From: Thermodesulfobacteriota bacterium
Lineage (GTDB): Bacteria; Desulfobacterota; WTBG01; CAIYCZ01; CAIRTM01
Assembly: GCA_026415325.1 (NCBI GenBank)
Contig: JAOAHH010000035.1
Span: forward strand, 1 to 64,000
Direction of reading: 5' to 3'
Length of the DNA stretch: 64,000 nt
Shown: one piece after another, positions 18,022 to 26,817 of the stretch
Position numbering within the stretch: position 1 is the first letter of the stretch
Layout of the letters: each line of letters begins with the position of its first letter
Notes under the pieces: model-generated
What the model saw: the letters and a program-made list of their open reading frames with translations, nothing else
Database searches by the model: none
What the model was told of the DNA's origin: nothing
Program-made: the position numbers and the translations under genes

Positions 18022-19326
18022 ATGGCACGGTTTCTGTTTACAGTCGTCCCGGCAATCGGACATATTAATCCGACGCTGCCGATCGCGGTTGAACTGCAGC
18101 GCCGCGGCCACGAGGTTGCGTATGCAACCGGCGCTGATATGCAGCAGTATATCCACGAGCAGGGATGTGCGGCATTTACCGCAGGGCTTCCGAGTTTCAA
18201 CAATTACACAAGCTTTGCGCTCAGGCGAATGTTCCAGTTTCAGGGACTGCTCAGCAATTTCTTTTTCTTTATCGTACTCCACGAATACAACCGACGGCTT
18301 ATTGCAGACCTTCCTGATATCATTCGGTCATTCCGTCCAGATGTACTGGTTGTTGACTGCATTACCCATAGTGCCGCACACGTTGCTGAAAAACTGCGCA
18401 TCCCGTGGGCAACAAACCATCCGGTTCCTGGGCTGATTCCTTCCCGGGATGCACCGCCGTTTACCTCATGGGGCTTGCCGCCAGCACAAAGCCTTGCCAT
18501 GCGAGCAGCATACCGCATGGTGCGGTTCGGGCAGGGAATCTTCTACCGCATGTTTGACCCGGCCTTTAACAGCATTCGGGCATCGCAGGGATTGCCGCCA
18601 ATGCGGCACTGTGTTGTTACCAGCACCTTATCGCCGTATCTTATTCTTATTCCGACCTGTGAGGGTTTTGAATATCCGCGAAGCGACTGGCCCGATCAAG
18701 CCCATCTCATAGGTCCTGCGCCGTGGGGGAAAGGGTCGTCAAAAGAACAATCCGTAGCATGGATTGACGAGCTGCCGCGCGATCGTCCTGTCATCTATGC
18801 AACGCTCGGCACCGTGCAGGTTTTCCGCTCGGTCAGGTTTTTTAAAACCGTCATCAGTGCCCTACGGCATGAAGGATATTGTGTTGTGATGAGTATCGGT
18901 CCGGTGCTTGATCCCAAAGAGCTCGAGCCGTTGCCTTACGGATTTCGGGTTGAACGGTTTGTGCCGCATGCCTTGATTCTTCCCCGATGCACTGCTGTCA
19001 TCCATCACGGCGGTCAGGGTATTGCGCAGGACTGTATTTACAACGGACTGCCATCGGTTGTGGTTCCGATATCACACGACCTCTACGAAATAGCGGCCCG
19101 GTGTGAACATGCAGGTGTCAGTCTGAAAATTCCCTATCCGCGGCTCACTCCCGAACGACTCCGCACCTGTGTCAAAACCATCCTTGCCGATCAAGCCATT
19201 CATGCAGCGACCCGGTCGCTTCAGGCAACGTTCCGGGCAACCAATGCAGGGGAGACAGGAGCATCGCTTCTGGAGCAACTTGCCGCAACCAAAAAACCAG
19301 TATACCGAAACACCCAAAGAGGGTAA
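18022..19326 (+). CDS. GT1-family (UGT/MGT-like) glycosyltransferase
   Basis: A 434-residue GT-B glycosyltransferase. The N-terminal Rossmann domain begins with FTVVPAIGHINPTLPIAVEL, typical of macrolide or sterol glucosyltransferase relatives. The C-terminal donor-binding domain has the strand YATLGTVQVF (about residue 252) and the loop HHGGQGIAQDCIYNGLPSVV (about residue 330), equivalent to the UDP-sugar-binding HxGGxGT region. The acceptor is unknown; lipids, sterol-like molecules and secondary metabolites are all used by relatives. It runs toward the convergent tgt gene, leaving only ten bases between the stops. Confidence 0.85.
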   Translation: MARFLFTVVPAIGHINPTLPIAVELQRRGHEVAYATGADMQQYIHEQGCAAFTAGLPSFNNYTSFALRRMFQFQGLLSNFFFFIVLHEYNRRLIADLPDIIRSFRPDVLVVDCITHSAAHVAEKLRIPWATNHPVPGLIPSRDAPPFTSWGLPPAQSLAMRAAYRMVRFGQGIFYRMFDPAFNSIRASQGLPPMRHCVVTSTLSPYLILIPTCEGFEYPRSDWPDQAHLIGPAPWGKGSSKEQSVAWIDELPRDRPVIYATLGTVQVFRSVRFFKTVISALRHEGYCVVMSIGPVLDPKELEPLPYGFRVERFVPHALILPRCTAVIHHGGQGIAQDCIYNGLPSVVVPISHDLYEIAARCEHAGVSLKIPYPRLTPERLRTCVKTILADQAIHAATRSLQATFRATNAGETGASLLEQLAATKKPVYRNTQRG

Positions 19327-19336
19327 TGCAAAACGG

Positions 19337-20458
19337 TTACGGATCTGCAGGATCGCCCTTTGCCTGCGCATCGAGAAAATCCGCTGCAAACCGGGAAAAC
19401 CTGTTTTCAAGTATTGCTTCTCTGATGCGTCCGCACAAGGATATGTAAAATGAAACATTGTGGAGGGTCATAAGGGTAAGCGCGGTAATCTCATCTGCCA
19501 TAAACAGATGCCGCAAATATGCCCGAGAATGGGTACGACAGGTATAGCACGAGCATGCAGGATCAAGCGGCCGCTGGTCAAGTTTGTAGCAGGCGTTGCG
19601 GAGCTTCAGCCTCCCCTGAGAAGTAAAGCACATGCCGTTGCGTGCACAGCGTGTCGGCAGCACACAGTCAAACATGTCAATTCCCATCCCGACCGCTGTG
19701 ACGATATCTTCAGGGAATCCGATGCCCATGAGATACCGTGGCTTGTCATACGGCAGCAGCGAAGCAGTCTGCTCGATCACGGGAAAAGCCTCCACCATAG
19801 TCTCGCCGACAGAAAAGCCGCCCAGTGCATAGCCTGGCAACGAAAGTTCTGCAAGTACCTGGGCACTGTGCCTGCGCAAATCAAGGTGCACACCTCCCTG
19901 AACAATGCCAAACAGCGCACTTTCTTTTCGCGACCATGCACCATAGGAACGACGCGCCCAGAGCAGGCTTCGGTTTACTGCTTCGGCAATAGCGCTTTTC
20001 GTCGCCTGGGCAGGGGGGCATTCGTCAAGCTGCATCATAATGTCAACGCCGAAAGCTTCCTGCACACCGACAATCTGCTCCGGGGTAAAGGTGACTATGC
20101 TGCCGTCAATATGGGACTGGAATACGGCTCCCTCATCGCTCACCTTGCGAAGGGCAGCAAGCGAGAAGATCTGATACCCCCCTGAATCGGTCAGAATCGG
20201 ATACTGCCATCCGCAGAAACGATGCAGCCCTCCGGCAGCAGCAATGCAGTCGCATCCGGGCCGCAAAAACAGGTGATAGGTATTACACAGGATTATTTGC
20301 GCGCCAATTTCTTGGAGATCCCTGGCGGTCAGTGCTTTGACCGTGCCTTGGGTGCCGACTGGCATAAAAATCGGTGTGAGCACTTCGCCGTGCTGCAGTA
20401 CAAGCCTCCCGGCACGTGCTGCAGATGATTGGTCTCCGTGTTCGACGATAAAACGCAT
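19337..20458 (-). CDS. tgt: Queuine tRNA-ribosyltransferase (tRNA-guanine transglycosylase)
   Basis: A 373-residue Tgt, which exchanges guanine-34 in tRNAs with GUN anticodons for the queuosine precursor preQ1. Motifs: TDSGGYQIFSL (catalytic Asp, about residue 91), GIVQGGVHLDLR (about 185), GFSVGE and the second catalytic Asp in GIDMFDCVLPTR (about 262). The zinc site is CSCYTC followed by YLRHLF near residues 303-320. The length and motif order are normal for the bacterial enzyme. The partners queA and yajC-secDF often lie next to tgt but are not seen here. Confidence 0.95.
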   Translation of the reverse strand: MRFIVEHGDQSSAARAGRLVLQHGEVLTPIFMPVGTQGTVKALTARDLQEIGAQIILCNTYHLFLRPGCDCIAAAGGLHRFCGWQYPILTDSGGYQIFSLAALRKVSDEGAVFQSHIDGSIVTFTPEQIVGVQEAFGVDIMMQLDECPPAQATKSAIAEAVNRSLLWARRSYGAWSRKESALFGIVQGGVHLDLRRHSAQVLAELSLPGYALGGFSVGETMVEAFPVIEQTASLLPYDKPRYLMGIGFPEDIVTAVGMGIDMFDCVLPTRCARNGMCFTSQGRLKLRNACYKLDQRPLDPACSCYTCRTHSRAYLRHLFMADEITALTLMTLHNVSFYISLCGRIREAILENRFSRFAADFLDAQAKGDPADP

Positions 20459-20502
20459 CGTTGGATCGCTCTGGCGGTGATGGGGAAGAAAAACAGCTCG
20501 GT

Positions 20503-21474
20503 TTATTGTTCCTCACCGTAGCCGTTTACCGCTGACTTTGAGCAGTAGATGATACGGTCAGGGGTGACGATCGCCTGTTCAAGGTCAGTACCTTCGTTAA
20601 TGGTCGTGTTTGAAAACACAACGGAATTTTTAATCATAATCGCTGCAGGGCACACAACATTATCGCCAATAACAGAATTTTCAACCCGATCTGGGCTGAG
20701 AGAGGTATTGCTCCCAATAAGGCATGGTAAGTTCCTGCGCCGCAGCTCTATAAGGTTAATCATGAGAAGATCTTCAGGGTAGGTGAGGTTTAGGTCTTCT
20801 TGAATGATGGTTTTGCTTTTCACCTTAAACCCGTCGTCGATGAGGATCTGGATCGAATCCGTGATCTCATACTCATCTCTGCTTGCGGTCCGCGGGGTGC
20901 GGCGCACGGCATCAAAAATGTGGAGGTCAAACAGATACAGGCCGCAGCCTTTCAGATTGTTGACCGGGTGTCGGGGCTTTTCGATGACCCGCCGTACAAA
21001 TCCTTTCTCATCCATGAGTACCGAAAAGTTGCGTTTGATCGCATTGACATCTGGTTCGATTTTGGTTGCAAGCACCGCGTTGACGCCGGAGTCGAAAAAC
21101 TCATCGATCATAGGCTGGAGGCTGTCGGTCACAAAGAAGATATCGCCGAGAAAGAGCATAAACGGGCGGTCGATAAGGTTTTCGAGCTTGCTCAGCGCAT
21201 GGGCAATGCCCAGCGTCTGGCCCTGATCAACATAATGCAGCGTAATGCCGTACCGCTCGCCGTTACCCATAACACGCACCACGTCAAATCCGTAGTGGCC
21301 AATGACGACGATGATCGATTCGATCCCCACTGCCTTCATCATTTCAATCTGGTGTTCCATCAAGGGCTTGTTGCAGATCGGCAGGATTGCTTTGGGATAG
21401 TGTTCGCTGAACGGATACATCCTGCTGCCTTTGCCGCCGGCAAGAATTACCCCCATGATGTTTTGGTGGCTCAT
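20503..21474 (-). CDS. Sugar-nucleotide pyrophosphorylase with C-terminal beta-helix
   Basis: A 323-residue nucleotidyltransferase. The N-terminal domain has the signature GVILAGGKGSRMYPFSEHYPK with the G-G-x-G-x-R loop and the Lys at PKA, then DQGQTLGIAHALS and LGDIFF, as in RmlA-like glucose-1-phosphate thymidylyltransferases. After residue 235 the sequence turns into hexapeptide-type repeats (NSVIGDNVVCPAAIMIKNSV), a left-handed beta-helix. It should activate a sugar-1-phosphate with dTTP or UTP. The ATG at 21474 is preceded by AAAGGGG. It is divergent from the epimerase gene at 21691, and the two probably serve the same glycan or sugar pathway. Confidence 0.85.
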   Translation of the reverse strand: MSHQNIMGVILAGGKGSRMYPFSEHYPKAILPICNKPLMEHQIEMMKAVGIESIIVVIGHYGFDVVRVMGNGERYGITLHYVDQGQTLGIAHALSKLENLIDRPFMLFLGDIFFVTDSLQPMIDEFFDSGVNAVLATKIEPDVNAIKRNFSVLMDEKGFVRRVIEKPRHPVNNLKGCGLYLFDLHIFDAVRRTPRTASRDEYEITDSIQILIDDGFKVKSKTIIQEDLNLTYPEDLLMINLIELRRRNLPCLIGSNTSLSPDRVENSVIGDNVVCPAAIMIKNSVVFSNTTINEGTDLEQAIVTPDRIIYCSKSAVNGYGEEQ

Positions 21475-21621
21475 ATACTCAAAACCCCTTTCTCGTTTTG
21501 TCACAAATCACGGTATCTGTAAGGTGTGCACTATAGAATAATTTCAGAAAAACCTCAAGGGATGGTTTCGACGCACTGCCGCTGGCGGTTTCCGCTTCGG
21601 TACCGATAAAGCTGTTTTTTA

Positions 21622-21651
21622 TTGACACTGTGCTGTATTGCTGACTATCAT
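21622..21651 (+). promoter_or_regulatory. Promoter of the epimerase gene
   Basis: TTGACA (21622-21627), an 18-base spacer, TATCAT (21646-21651). Transcription would start near 21658, 33 bases before the ATG at 21691. It lies in the divergent region between the pyrophosphorylase and epimerase genes. Confidence 0.7.
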
Positions 21652-21690
21652 GCGTACGCCACGCATTCTGTTTCAGAAGGGAGGTTGACC

Positions 21691-22722
21691 ATGAAAAAAG
21701 TTTTGGTAACCGGCGGTTGCGGCTTCTTGGGATCGCATGTATGCGAATTTTACCGACGCAAAGGCATTGACGTCATCGCCTATGACAACATGACAAAAAC
21801 AGAACTTATGCGCACCGGATTTGCGGTTGAATCGGCACGCAATTACAACAGTGATTTTCTGAAGGGCATTGGCGTGTCGGTGGTAAAAGCAGATGTCCGC
21901 AATTATGAGGAGCTGCTCGACCATGCATCGGGCTGCGACTACATCGTGCATACCGCTGCCCAGCCCGCGATGACCATCAGTTGGGAAGACCCGCGGCTTG
22001 ATATCACGACCAACGTGATGGGCACTTTTAACGTGCTCGAAGCAGCGCGGCAGCATAACATCCCGGTCGCCTGCTGCGCAACGATTCATATCTACGGCAA
22101 TAAAATTAATGAGCGACTCACCGAGGCTGCAACCCGCTACGAAAAAAAGCCCGTTGCCATTCCCGAAACCCACCCCACCCTGGAGGGCACGCTCACACCG
22201 CTCCATGCCTCAAAAGCTGCTGGCGATACGTACGTGCGGGTCTATATTGACACCTACAAGGTTGCCGCCGCAAGTTTTAGACTCACCGGCATTTACGGGC
22301 CGCGGCAGCTCGGAGGTGAGGACCACGGCTGGGTGGCAAACTTTGCCATCAGAAGCGTCATGGGATGGCCCCTCACGATTTTCGGGACCGGGAAACAGGT
22401 CAGGGATATTATCTATGCCAGCGATATCTGCGAAGCCTTTGATGCATTCTACCGGCGAAAAGTGCCGGGCGTGTATAATATCGGCGGCGGTCCCGGCACC
22501 ATGCTCTCACTGCTTGAGTGTATTGACATCATCGAGCAGATTAACGGCAAACGGCCCGAGGTGCGTTTTGAGCCCGACCGGCATGGTGATCTGCGGTATT
22601 TTGTCTGCAACATTACAAAGGCACGCAGGGCATTGGGATGGAAACCAACGGTGAAACCTCGGCAGGGCATCGAGGAGCTGATCGTGTGGATCCAGGACAA
22701 CAAGCACCTCTTCGGCGGGTAG
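21691..22722 (+). CDS. Extended-SDR sugar-nucleotide epimerase/dehydratase-like protein, catalytic Tyr replaced
   Basis: A 343-residue NAD-dependent epimerase/dehydratase family protein. The nucleotide-binding motif GGCGFLGSHV is at residues 9-18; later motifs include HTAAQPAMTISWEDP and the sugar-binding GIYGPRQLGGEDHGWVANF, which resembles CDP-paratose 2-epimerase. The usual YxxxK active-site pair reads TPLHASK, so the Tyr is Leu while the Lys remains. This suggests a changed reaction, or a role for another residue as the base. The start is fixed by AGGGAGGT 5-12 bases before the ATG. A terminator follows at 22859. Confidence 0.85.
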   Translation: MKKVLVTGGCGFLGSHVCEFYRRKGIDVIAYDNMTKTELMRTGFAVESARNYNSDFLKGIGVSVVKADVRNYEELLDHASGCDYIVHTAAQPAMTISWEDPRLDITTNVMGTFNVLEAARQHNIPVACCATIHIYGNKINERLTEAATRYEKKPVAIPETHPTLEGTLTPLHASKAAGDTYVRVYIDTYKVAAASFRLTGIYGPRQLGGEDHGWVANFAIRSVMGWPLTIFGTGKQVRDIIYASDICEAFDAFYRRKVPGVYNIGGGPGTMLSLLECIDIIEQINGKRPEVRFEPDRHGDLRYFVCNITKARRALGWKPTVKPRQGIEELIVWIQDNKHLFGG

Positions 22723-22858
22723 TGCCCTGACCAAGGCGTGCCGGCATGCCGATTTATGGTTAATGTTTTCTAATGTTTGTTTAATCTTCTTTTAAGACGT
22801 TGCTGCTATTGTACACTATAGGTTACCTCACAACCTTCTCTCATATCTCCTCCTTATA

Positions 22859-22893
22859 CCGTCCCAGCCACCCCCTCTGGGACGGTTTTTTTT
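22859..22893 (+). terminator. Rho-independent terminator after the epimerase gene
   Basis: CCGTCCCAG (22859-22867) pairs with CTGGGACGG (22877-22885) and is followed by eight T (22886-22893). It ends 6 bases before the ATG of the U32 protein gene, occupying the place where a ribosome binding site would be. Confidence 0.88.
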
Positions 22894-22899
22894 GTCCTC

Positions 22900-24732
22900 A
22901 TGGGCAGCGACGGACCAAAACGGATTGAACTGCTGGCACCGGCAGGCACTGCCGATGCAGGGATGGCTGCGATAAACTGCGGTGCTGATGCTGTCTATAT
23001 CGGCCCTGAGCGTTTCGGTGCCCGGGAAGCGGCTGGAAATAGTATCGCTGACATCGAGAAACTCTGCACCTATGCACATCGGTACTGGGCACGAGTCTAT
23101 GCAACCGTCAACACAATTCTGCGCGATGACGAGCTCATCCACGCGCGGGCATTGATTCAAAAATTATATGAAGCAGGAGTTGACGGCCTCATCATTCAGG
23201 ACACCGGACTTCTCGAGCTCGACCTTCCGCCGCTGCCGCTTATTGCCAGCACACAGATGCATAATGAGTCGCCAGAAAAGGTTGCGTTTTTGGAGGCGGT
23301 CGGGTTTTCGCGCGTGATCCTTGCCCGTGAGCTGACCCTCGCAGATATCCGCAGGATAAGAGCTGCAACGCGGATTGAGCTTGAATGCTTTGTGCACGGG
23401 GCGTTGTGTGTCTCTTACAGCGGTCGGTGCTTTATGAGTTATGCGATCGGCGGCAGAAGCGCAAACCGCGGGCAATGTGCGCAGCCATGCCGCAGGCTCT
23501 ATCGATTGGAAAATGAAGACGGCAAGCTTGTGGCTGGGCCTGCCTACCTTTTGTCACTTAAAGATTTGAATCTTTCATCTTATCTGAACGAATTGATTGG
23601 TGCGGGTGTTACGGCCTTTAAAATCGAAGGTCGGCTTAAAGACATTGCATATGTTGTCAACATCACCAGCCTGTATCGCAAAAAGCTTGATGCCCTGCTG
23701 AACGGCACCACGCTCCATAAAAGTTCGTCGGGAACTACCGTATTTTTCTTTGAGCCTGATCCCGTAAAAACGTTTAACCGCGGTTTTACCGCCTCTTTCC
23801 TCAAAGACCGACCGCATGCTCTTGCCTCGCTCAAAAGCCCCACGTGGGTTGGCGAATATATCGGCACGGTTGTGGGGGTGAGCCGGCAGGGGTTTACCTT
23901 AGGACAGTCCCACGACTTACATAATGGCGACGGCATCTGTTTTTTTGATATGCACAACCGATTGTTCGGCACGGTGGTAAACGGCGTTGCAGGGAACACG
24001 GTCATCCCCGACAAAATGCAGGGAATTGTTCCGGGTATTGCAGTGTACCGCAATCACGACCATCGCTTTCTGCGGCGTCTTAACGGGAACGCAGCATCAC
24101 GACACATCTCGGTACGGTTTGAACTTGCCGAAACTGTGGACGGGTTTGAGATACGGGCACGTGATGAAGATGGGAACTGCGCTTTATTTCGCTATAGAGG
24201 GGAAAAAAAGCCTGCCGCAAAAAAAAATGCTGCGCTTGCCACAATCATACGGCAGTTGCGCAAGCTCGGCGGAACCGATTTTTACTGCACTGATGTTTCC
24301 GTTTTGACCAGCACCGTCTATTTTATCCCGGTCAGAGTTCTGAACAGTTTACGGCGAGGCGTCATTGCAGAACTCGCAGCACAGCGGCATAAAAACCGAC
24401 CGGTTAAAACAGGCGGTGCCGTCCGCAACACGGTACCATATCCGTATCAGGAGATCACTTACGAAGAGAATGTTCTGAATAAAAAGGCTGTTGCATTTTA
24501 CCGTCGGCATGGCGTTGTCAGTATCGAACCAGCTGTTGAATCCGGTTTGCCGGTGCATGGCAAGCGTGTGATGCGAACCAAATATTGCATCAGATATGAA
24601 CTTGGCTGGTGCGGCAACAAAAAAGAACCGCCACCGGGCGATACGATTTTGTACCTCGTCGATGAGGAAGGCAGGCATTTCCGGCTTGGATTTGACTGTT
24701 CGGTCTGCTGTATGGAGGTGTATGCACCATAA
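22900..24732 (+). CDS. U32 family protein with DUF3656-like C-terminus (RlhA/YdcP-like)
   Basis: A 610-residue member of the U32 (peptidase/hydroxylase) family. The start region LLAPAGTADAGMAAINCGAD and the cysteine-rich signature FVHGALCVSYSGRCFMSYAI followed by NRGQCAQPCR (about residues 168-205) are diagnostic; these cysteines are thought to hold an iron-sulfur centre. The length and the C-terminal half match RlhA (YdcP), which hydroxylates a cytidine of 23S rRNA, rather than short collagenase-like members. No Shine-Dalgarno sequence precedes the ATG; a terminator hairpin sits there instead. I kept this start because a later Met would remove the conserved first strand. Confidence 0.85.
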   Translation: MGSDGPKRIELLAPAGTADAGMAAINCGADAVYIGPERFGAREAAGNSIADIEKLCTYAHRYWARVYATVNTILRDDELIHARALIQKLYEAGVDGLIIQDTGLLELDLPPLPLIASTQMHNESPEKVAFLEAVGFSRVILARELTLADIRRIRAATRIELECFVHGALCVSYSGRCFMSYAIGGRSANRGQCAQPCRRLYRLENEDGKLVAGPAYLLSLKDLNLSSYLNELIGAGVTAFKIEGRLKDIAYVVNITSLYRKKLDALLNGTTLHKSSSGTTVFFFEPDPVKTFNRGFTASFLKDRPHALASLKSPTWVGEYIGTVVGVSRQGFTLGQSHDLHNGDGICFFDMHNRLFGTVVNGVAGNTVIPDKMQGIVPGIAVYRNHDHRFLRRLNGNAASRHISVRFELAETVDGFEIRARDEDGNCALFRYRGEKKPAAKKNAALATIIRQLRKLGGTDFYCTDVSVLTSTVYFIPVRVLNSLRRGVIAELAAQRHKNRPVKTGGAVRNTVPYPYQEITYEENVLNKKAVAFYRRHGVVSIEPAVESGLPVHGKRVMRTKYCIRYELGWCGNKKEPPPGDTILYLVDEEGRHFRLGFDCSVCCMEVYAP

Positions 24733-24844
24733 CCGGAGGCTAAGCAAATAACGGAGCGCTTTGGTTTTTTTCGCTTGCATGTGCCAATACCATCCTTTAC
24801 TATACCCGCGCTTTACAGCAAAAACTTTTGTTGCTTGATTTCAC

Positions 24845-25621
24845 ATGCCCTATTTACAGGTTGAAGGAAATCGCTGCTATTACCGTATTGCCGGCAGCAC
24901 CGATTCGACGGCGCGGCCGCTCGTTTTTCTGCATGGATCCGGAGGCGACAGTTCGGTATGGTATCGCCAGCTCCCATGGCAGGGAAACGAGTTGGTTGTG
25001 ATGCCGGATCTCCCCGGGCATGGATATTCAGAAGGGCATGTGCGGGGTTCTGTACAGGAATATGCCCGATGGCTTGATGATTTTTTGCGGACGCTCCTCT
25101 GTGCTCCATGTGTTCTTGCAGGGTTCTCCTTGGGCGGGATGATTGCCCAAGCCTATGCGCTTGAATATCCCCAAACGGTACGGGGAATTGTCCTGATCAG
25201 TACTGGAATGCGGGTGCCGATAGCTCCGACCTTCATTGAGTTTGTGCGCAATGACTTTCAAAAGGCAGCCGCTACTTCGTGCGATCAAGCGTATGCACCG
25301 GGAACCCCTCCCGAACTCTCTCGCCATGGACTTCGGATGCTCTTGCAAAACGGGGGTGAAATATATTACAAGGATATCTCGGCATGCACCGGCTTTGACA
25401 GCTCAACATGGATTGATCGTATCACCTTGCCTTGTCTTATTATCTGCGGCAGCCTTGATCCGATCACGCCGCCGGCACTGTCGCGCGAACTTGCTCGACG
25501 TCTGCCGAACGCGTCCCTTGAAATCATAACCGATGCTGCGCATATGGTCATGCAGGAGCAGCCTGAATTGTTCGGTCTGCTGGTTCGTAAATTTGTCGAT
25601 CGGGTTTTTGATAAGACATGA
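24845..25621 (+). CDS. Alpha/beta hydrolase
   Basis: A 258-residue alpha/beta-hydrolase-fold enzyme. Seen directly: the oxyanion loop FLHGSGGDSSVW (about residue 28), the nucleophile elbow GFSLGG (about 93), the acid in GSLDPITPP (about 206) and the triad His in DAAHMVM (about 235). All three catalytic residues are therefore present. The compact cap domain is like those of MenH/BioH-type esterases and C-C hydrolases. The substrate is unknown. It stands alone between the U32 gene and the heptose epimerase gene. Confidence 0.85.
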   Translation: MPYLQVEGNRCYYRIAGSTDSTARPLVFLHGSGGDSSVWYRQLPWQGNELVVMPDLPGHGYSEGHVRGSVQEYARWLDDFLRTLLCAPCVLAGFSLGGMIAQAYALEYPQTVRGIVLISTGMRVPIAPTFIEFVRNDFQKAAATSCDQAYAPGTPPELSRHGLRMLLQNGGEIYYKDISACTGFDSSTWIDRITLPCLIICGSLDPITPPALSRELARRLPNASLEIITDAAHMVMQEQPELFGLLVRKFVDRVFDKT

Positions 25622-25824
25622 CCACACATCACGGTTCAGCCATGCGGAGGTTGTGGCTCAGACCATGTGGTTCCTGATTGCAAAATGTGAAGCGAGTGCA
25701 GTAAGCTGTGATACACGGTTTGCATCACATAGTACAGTGCATGCGTCACGGTGCCCGAACCGGGTTGACGTTATGAATTGCGATCTCGCATCGTTGATGC
25801 CATCAATTGCGAAAGGAGTGCGCC

Positions 25825-26817
25825 ATGATTCTGATTACCGGTGCAGCTGGTTTTATCGGCAGCGCTGTTGCCTATGGGCTTAACCGCCGGGGCAGATTCG
25901 ACCTTGTGCTGTGCGATGCGCTCGGCGAAGACGAGAGGTGGAAAAACCTCTTGGGACTGCGATTCCGCACCTTCGTGCATCGGGATGAGTTGTTCTACTA
26001 TCTGACAACAGCACCTGATGCACGTTCAATACAAGCCGTCATCCATCTGGGTGCCTGCTCTGATACGACCGAAACCGATATGGATTATCTCTTCGAAAAT
26101 AATGTTTTGTACTCGATCAGGCTTTGCCAGTGGGCGCTCAGGAGAAAAAAACCAATTCGCTTTATCTATGCTTCATCGGCAGCGGTGTACGGCGATGGCC
26201 ATCTTGGGTTTTCAGACGAGGAGGAGGTGACCCCTCGGCTCAAGCCACTTAATAAGTACGGATTTTCAAAATGGATGTTTGATATGTGGGCGCTTGAAAA
26301 CAATGTGATTCATAAGGTTGCAGGACTTCGGTACTTTAATGTATTTGGCCCCAACGAGTATCATAAAGGCATGATGGCAAGCGTTATCTTTCGCTCCTTT
26401 CCGCAGGCACATCATGACGGTCGGCTTAGACTCTTTGAGTCACACCGGCCTGATGTTGCCCATGGCGAGCAGGCACGCGACTTTGTCTATATCGAAGATG
26501 CGGTCGCAATGACCCTCTTCATACTCGATCATGCCACGGCAAACGGATTTTTCAATATCGGTACCGGACGTGCCCATACGTTTAACGAACTAGCCCATGG
26601 TGTGTTCGAGGGTCTTGGAAAAAAACCCGTGATCGAGTACTTCCCCATGCCGGAGGAACTGCGCAGCCGCTATCAATATTTTACCCAGGCAGATATGCGC
26701 CGACTTCAAGCTGCGGGCTTTCCTCGGCTCGAAGATCGATTTCATGAACAGGTAGTGCGATATGTCAGCCGATATCTGACTCCGGGATATCTGCGGTTGC
26801 AGGAGGTAGAGACATGA
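25825..26817 (+). CDS. hldD: ADP-L-glycero-D-manno-heptose 6-epimerase
   Basis: A 330-residue extended SDR enzyme. It carries GAAGFIGSAV at the start, HLGACSDTTETD (about residue 73; typical of HldD), YASSAAVYG (about 113) and an intact YGFSK active site (about 138). FNVFGPNEYHKGMMASV (about 165) is also an HldD signature. It inverts C6 of ADP-D-glycero-beta-D-manno-heptose to supply L,D-heptose for the LPS inner core, supporting a Gram-negative envelope. The ATG at 25825 follows AAAGGAG. The downstream TPR gene overlaps its stop as ATGA. No other heptose genes (hldE, gmhA, waa) are in the window. Confidence 0.92.
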   Translation: MILITGAAGFIGSAVAYGLNRRGRFDLVLCDALGEDERWKNLLGLRFRTFVHRDELFYYLTTAPDARSIQAVIHLGACSDTTETDMDYLFENNVLYSIRLCQWALRRKKPIRFIYASSAAVYGDGHLGFSDEEEVTPRLKPLNKYGFSKWMFDMWALENNVIHKVAGLRYFNVFGPNEYHKGMMASVIFRSFPQAHHDGRLRLFESHRPDVAHGEQARDFVYIEDAVAMTLFILDHATANGFFNIGTGRAHTFNELAHGVFEGLGKKPVIEYFPMPEELRSRYQYFTQADMRRLQAAGFPRLEDRFHEQVVRYVSRYLTPGYLRLQEVET

